6,991 nucleotides of DNA from PGZG01 sp040235405 (GTDB lineage: Bacteria; Pseudomonadota; Gammaproteobacteria; Pseudomonadales; Alcanivoracaceae): the NCBI GenBank assembly GCA_040235405.1, contig JBECKT010000083.1, positions 1 through 6,991 of the forward strand. The letters are read 5' to 3'. The position numbers were made by a program, and so were the translations under genes. Within the stretch, counting starts at the first letter, position 1. Each line of letters begins with the position of its first letter. The notes beneath the pieces were generated by a model. The model was not told the origin of the DNA. It did not search any database and saw only the letters and a program-made list of their open reading frames with translations. This document shows, piece by piece, positions 6,761-6,991 of this stretch.

Positions 6761-6785
6761 GCCAATCCCGCTAAGCGGGATTGGC
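6761..6785. repeat. 25-base inverted repeat with 12-base perfect arms
   Basis: GCCAATCCCGCT (6761-6772) and AGCGGGATTGGC (6774-6785) are exact reverse complements around one central A. The sequence is unrelated to the REP-like units elsewhere in the window. There is no T-run on either side, so it is not a standard terminator. Its place immediately upstream of the TATAAG box of a minus-strand gene would suit an operator for a dimeric regulator, and it could equally be another dispersed repeat family. Confidence 0.7.
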
Positions 6786-6991
6786 AGCAGAATGATTCCT
6801 CATGAGGACGGCACTGGCCGCAAGGTCAAAAGACACAACGCCGGACCCGCTACTGGAATACACCATCCGCAGCCGGTAAACATTCTGCCTGAAAATGTCT
6901 CTGATCATTGGTGCCATGGCCCTGAGCCAAATCGTGGTAGCCACCGGCCCGCCGGCGTGAAACCATTAGCCCTTCGCTAACAACAACGGGA

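Larger units (their letters stand above)
6658..6991. other. Intergenic region with no supported gene
   Basis: These 334 bases lie upstream of the minus-strand hypothetical gene and run to the window end. They hold that gene's ribosome site, the putative TATAAG box, the inverted repeat at 6761-6785, a 12-base palindrome TCCTCATGAGGA (6797-6808) and a small stem TTAGC/GCTAA (6966-6980). The only open frames after 6786 are short and lack ribosome sites; one at 6895-6960 would give a 21-residue hydrophobic peptide, MSLIIGAMALSQ onward. The final bases (AACGGGA) could be the leader of a gene starting just outside the window. I recognise no tRNA, riboswitch or known small RNA. Confidence 0.6.

Noticed and set aside
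6792..6980. 62-codon plus-strand frame
   Set aside because: No Shine-Dalgarno, no fold-like pattern, and a composition like random sequence.

Overview
The window looks like chromosomal DNA from a gammaproteobacterium: it is GC-rich by eye, has tight gene packing, an MscK-type channel and REP-like palindromes resembling those of Pseudomonas and Xanthomonas relatives. I cannot name a genus from sequence alone. Nothing suggests a phage, plasmid or insertion sequence, and I see no tRNA, rRNA or CRISPR array.

Layout. Bases 1-57 hold a pair of inverted REP-like palindromes. A good extended -10 promoter (90-98) and a strong Shine-Dalgarno then lead into a plus-strand block of three genes. The first is a 724-residue fusion of an FAD-dependent NADH-dehydrogenase-like oxidoreductase with selenide, water dikinase (SelD). 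The second is a SpoU/TrmH-class RNA 2'-O-methyltransferase of the TrmJ/YjtD group, whose ATG overlaps the selD stop by one base (TAATG). The third, 58 bases on, is a 1102-residue MscK-type mechanosensitive channel that may have its own promoter at the end of the methyltransferase gene. The channel's stop codon lies inside a perfect 30-base REP-like palindrome. Facing it on the minus strand is a 93-residue uncharacterised helical protein. Its upstream region carries a 25-base inverted repeat (6761-6785) beside a TATAAG box. The last ~200 bases hold no gene I can support.

How the genes may work together. SelD makes selenophosphate from selenide and ATP, the selenium donor for selenocysteine and for 2-selenouridine in tRNA. 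The fused oxidoreductase may handle redox chemistry near that step, but its substrate is unknown. The methyltransferase probably modifies tRNA or rRNA, so the coupled pair could share a loose tRNA-modification theme (inference). The channel is a turgor-release valve with no evident link to selenium; its position looks like simple adjacency. No selA, selB, selC or mnmH is in view.

I found no clearly undescribed system. The points most worth a second look are the fusion enzyme in a coupled operon, the REP-like repeats bracketing the block (one supplying the channel's stop codon), the palindrome at 6761-6785 and the unnamed small protein.
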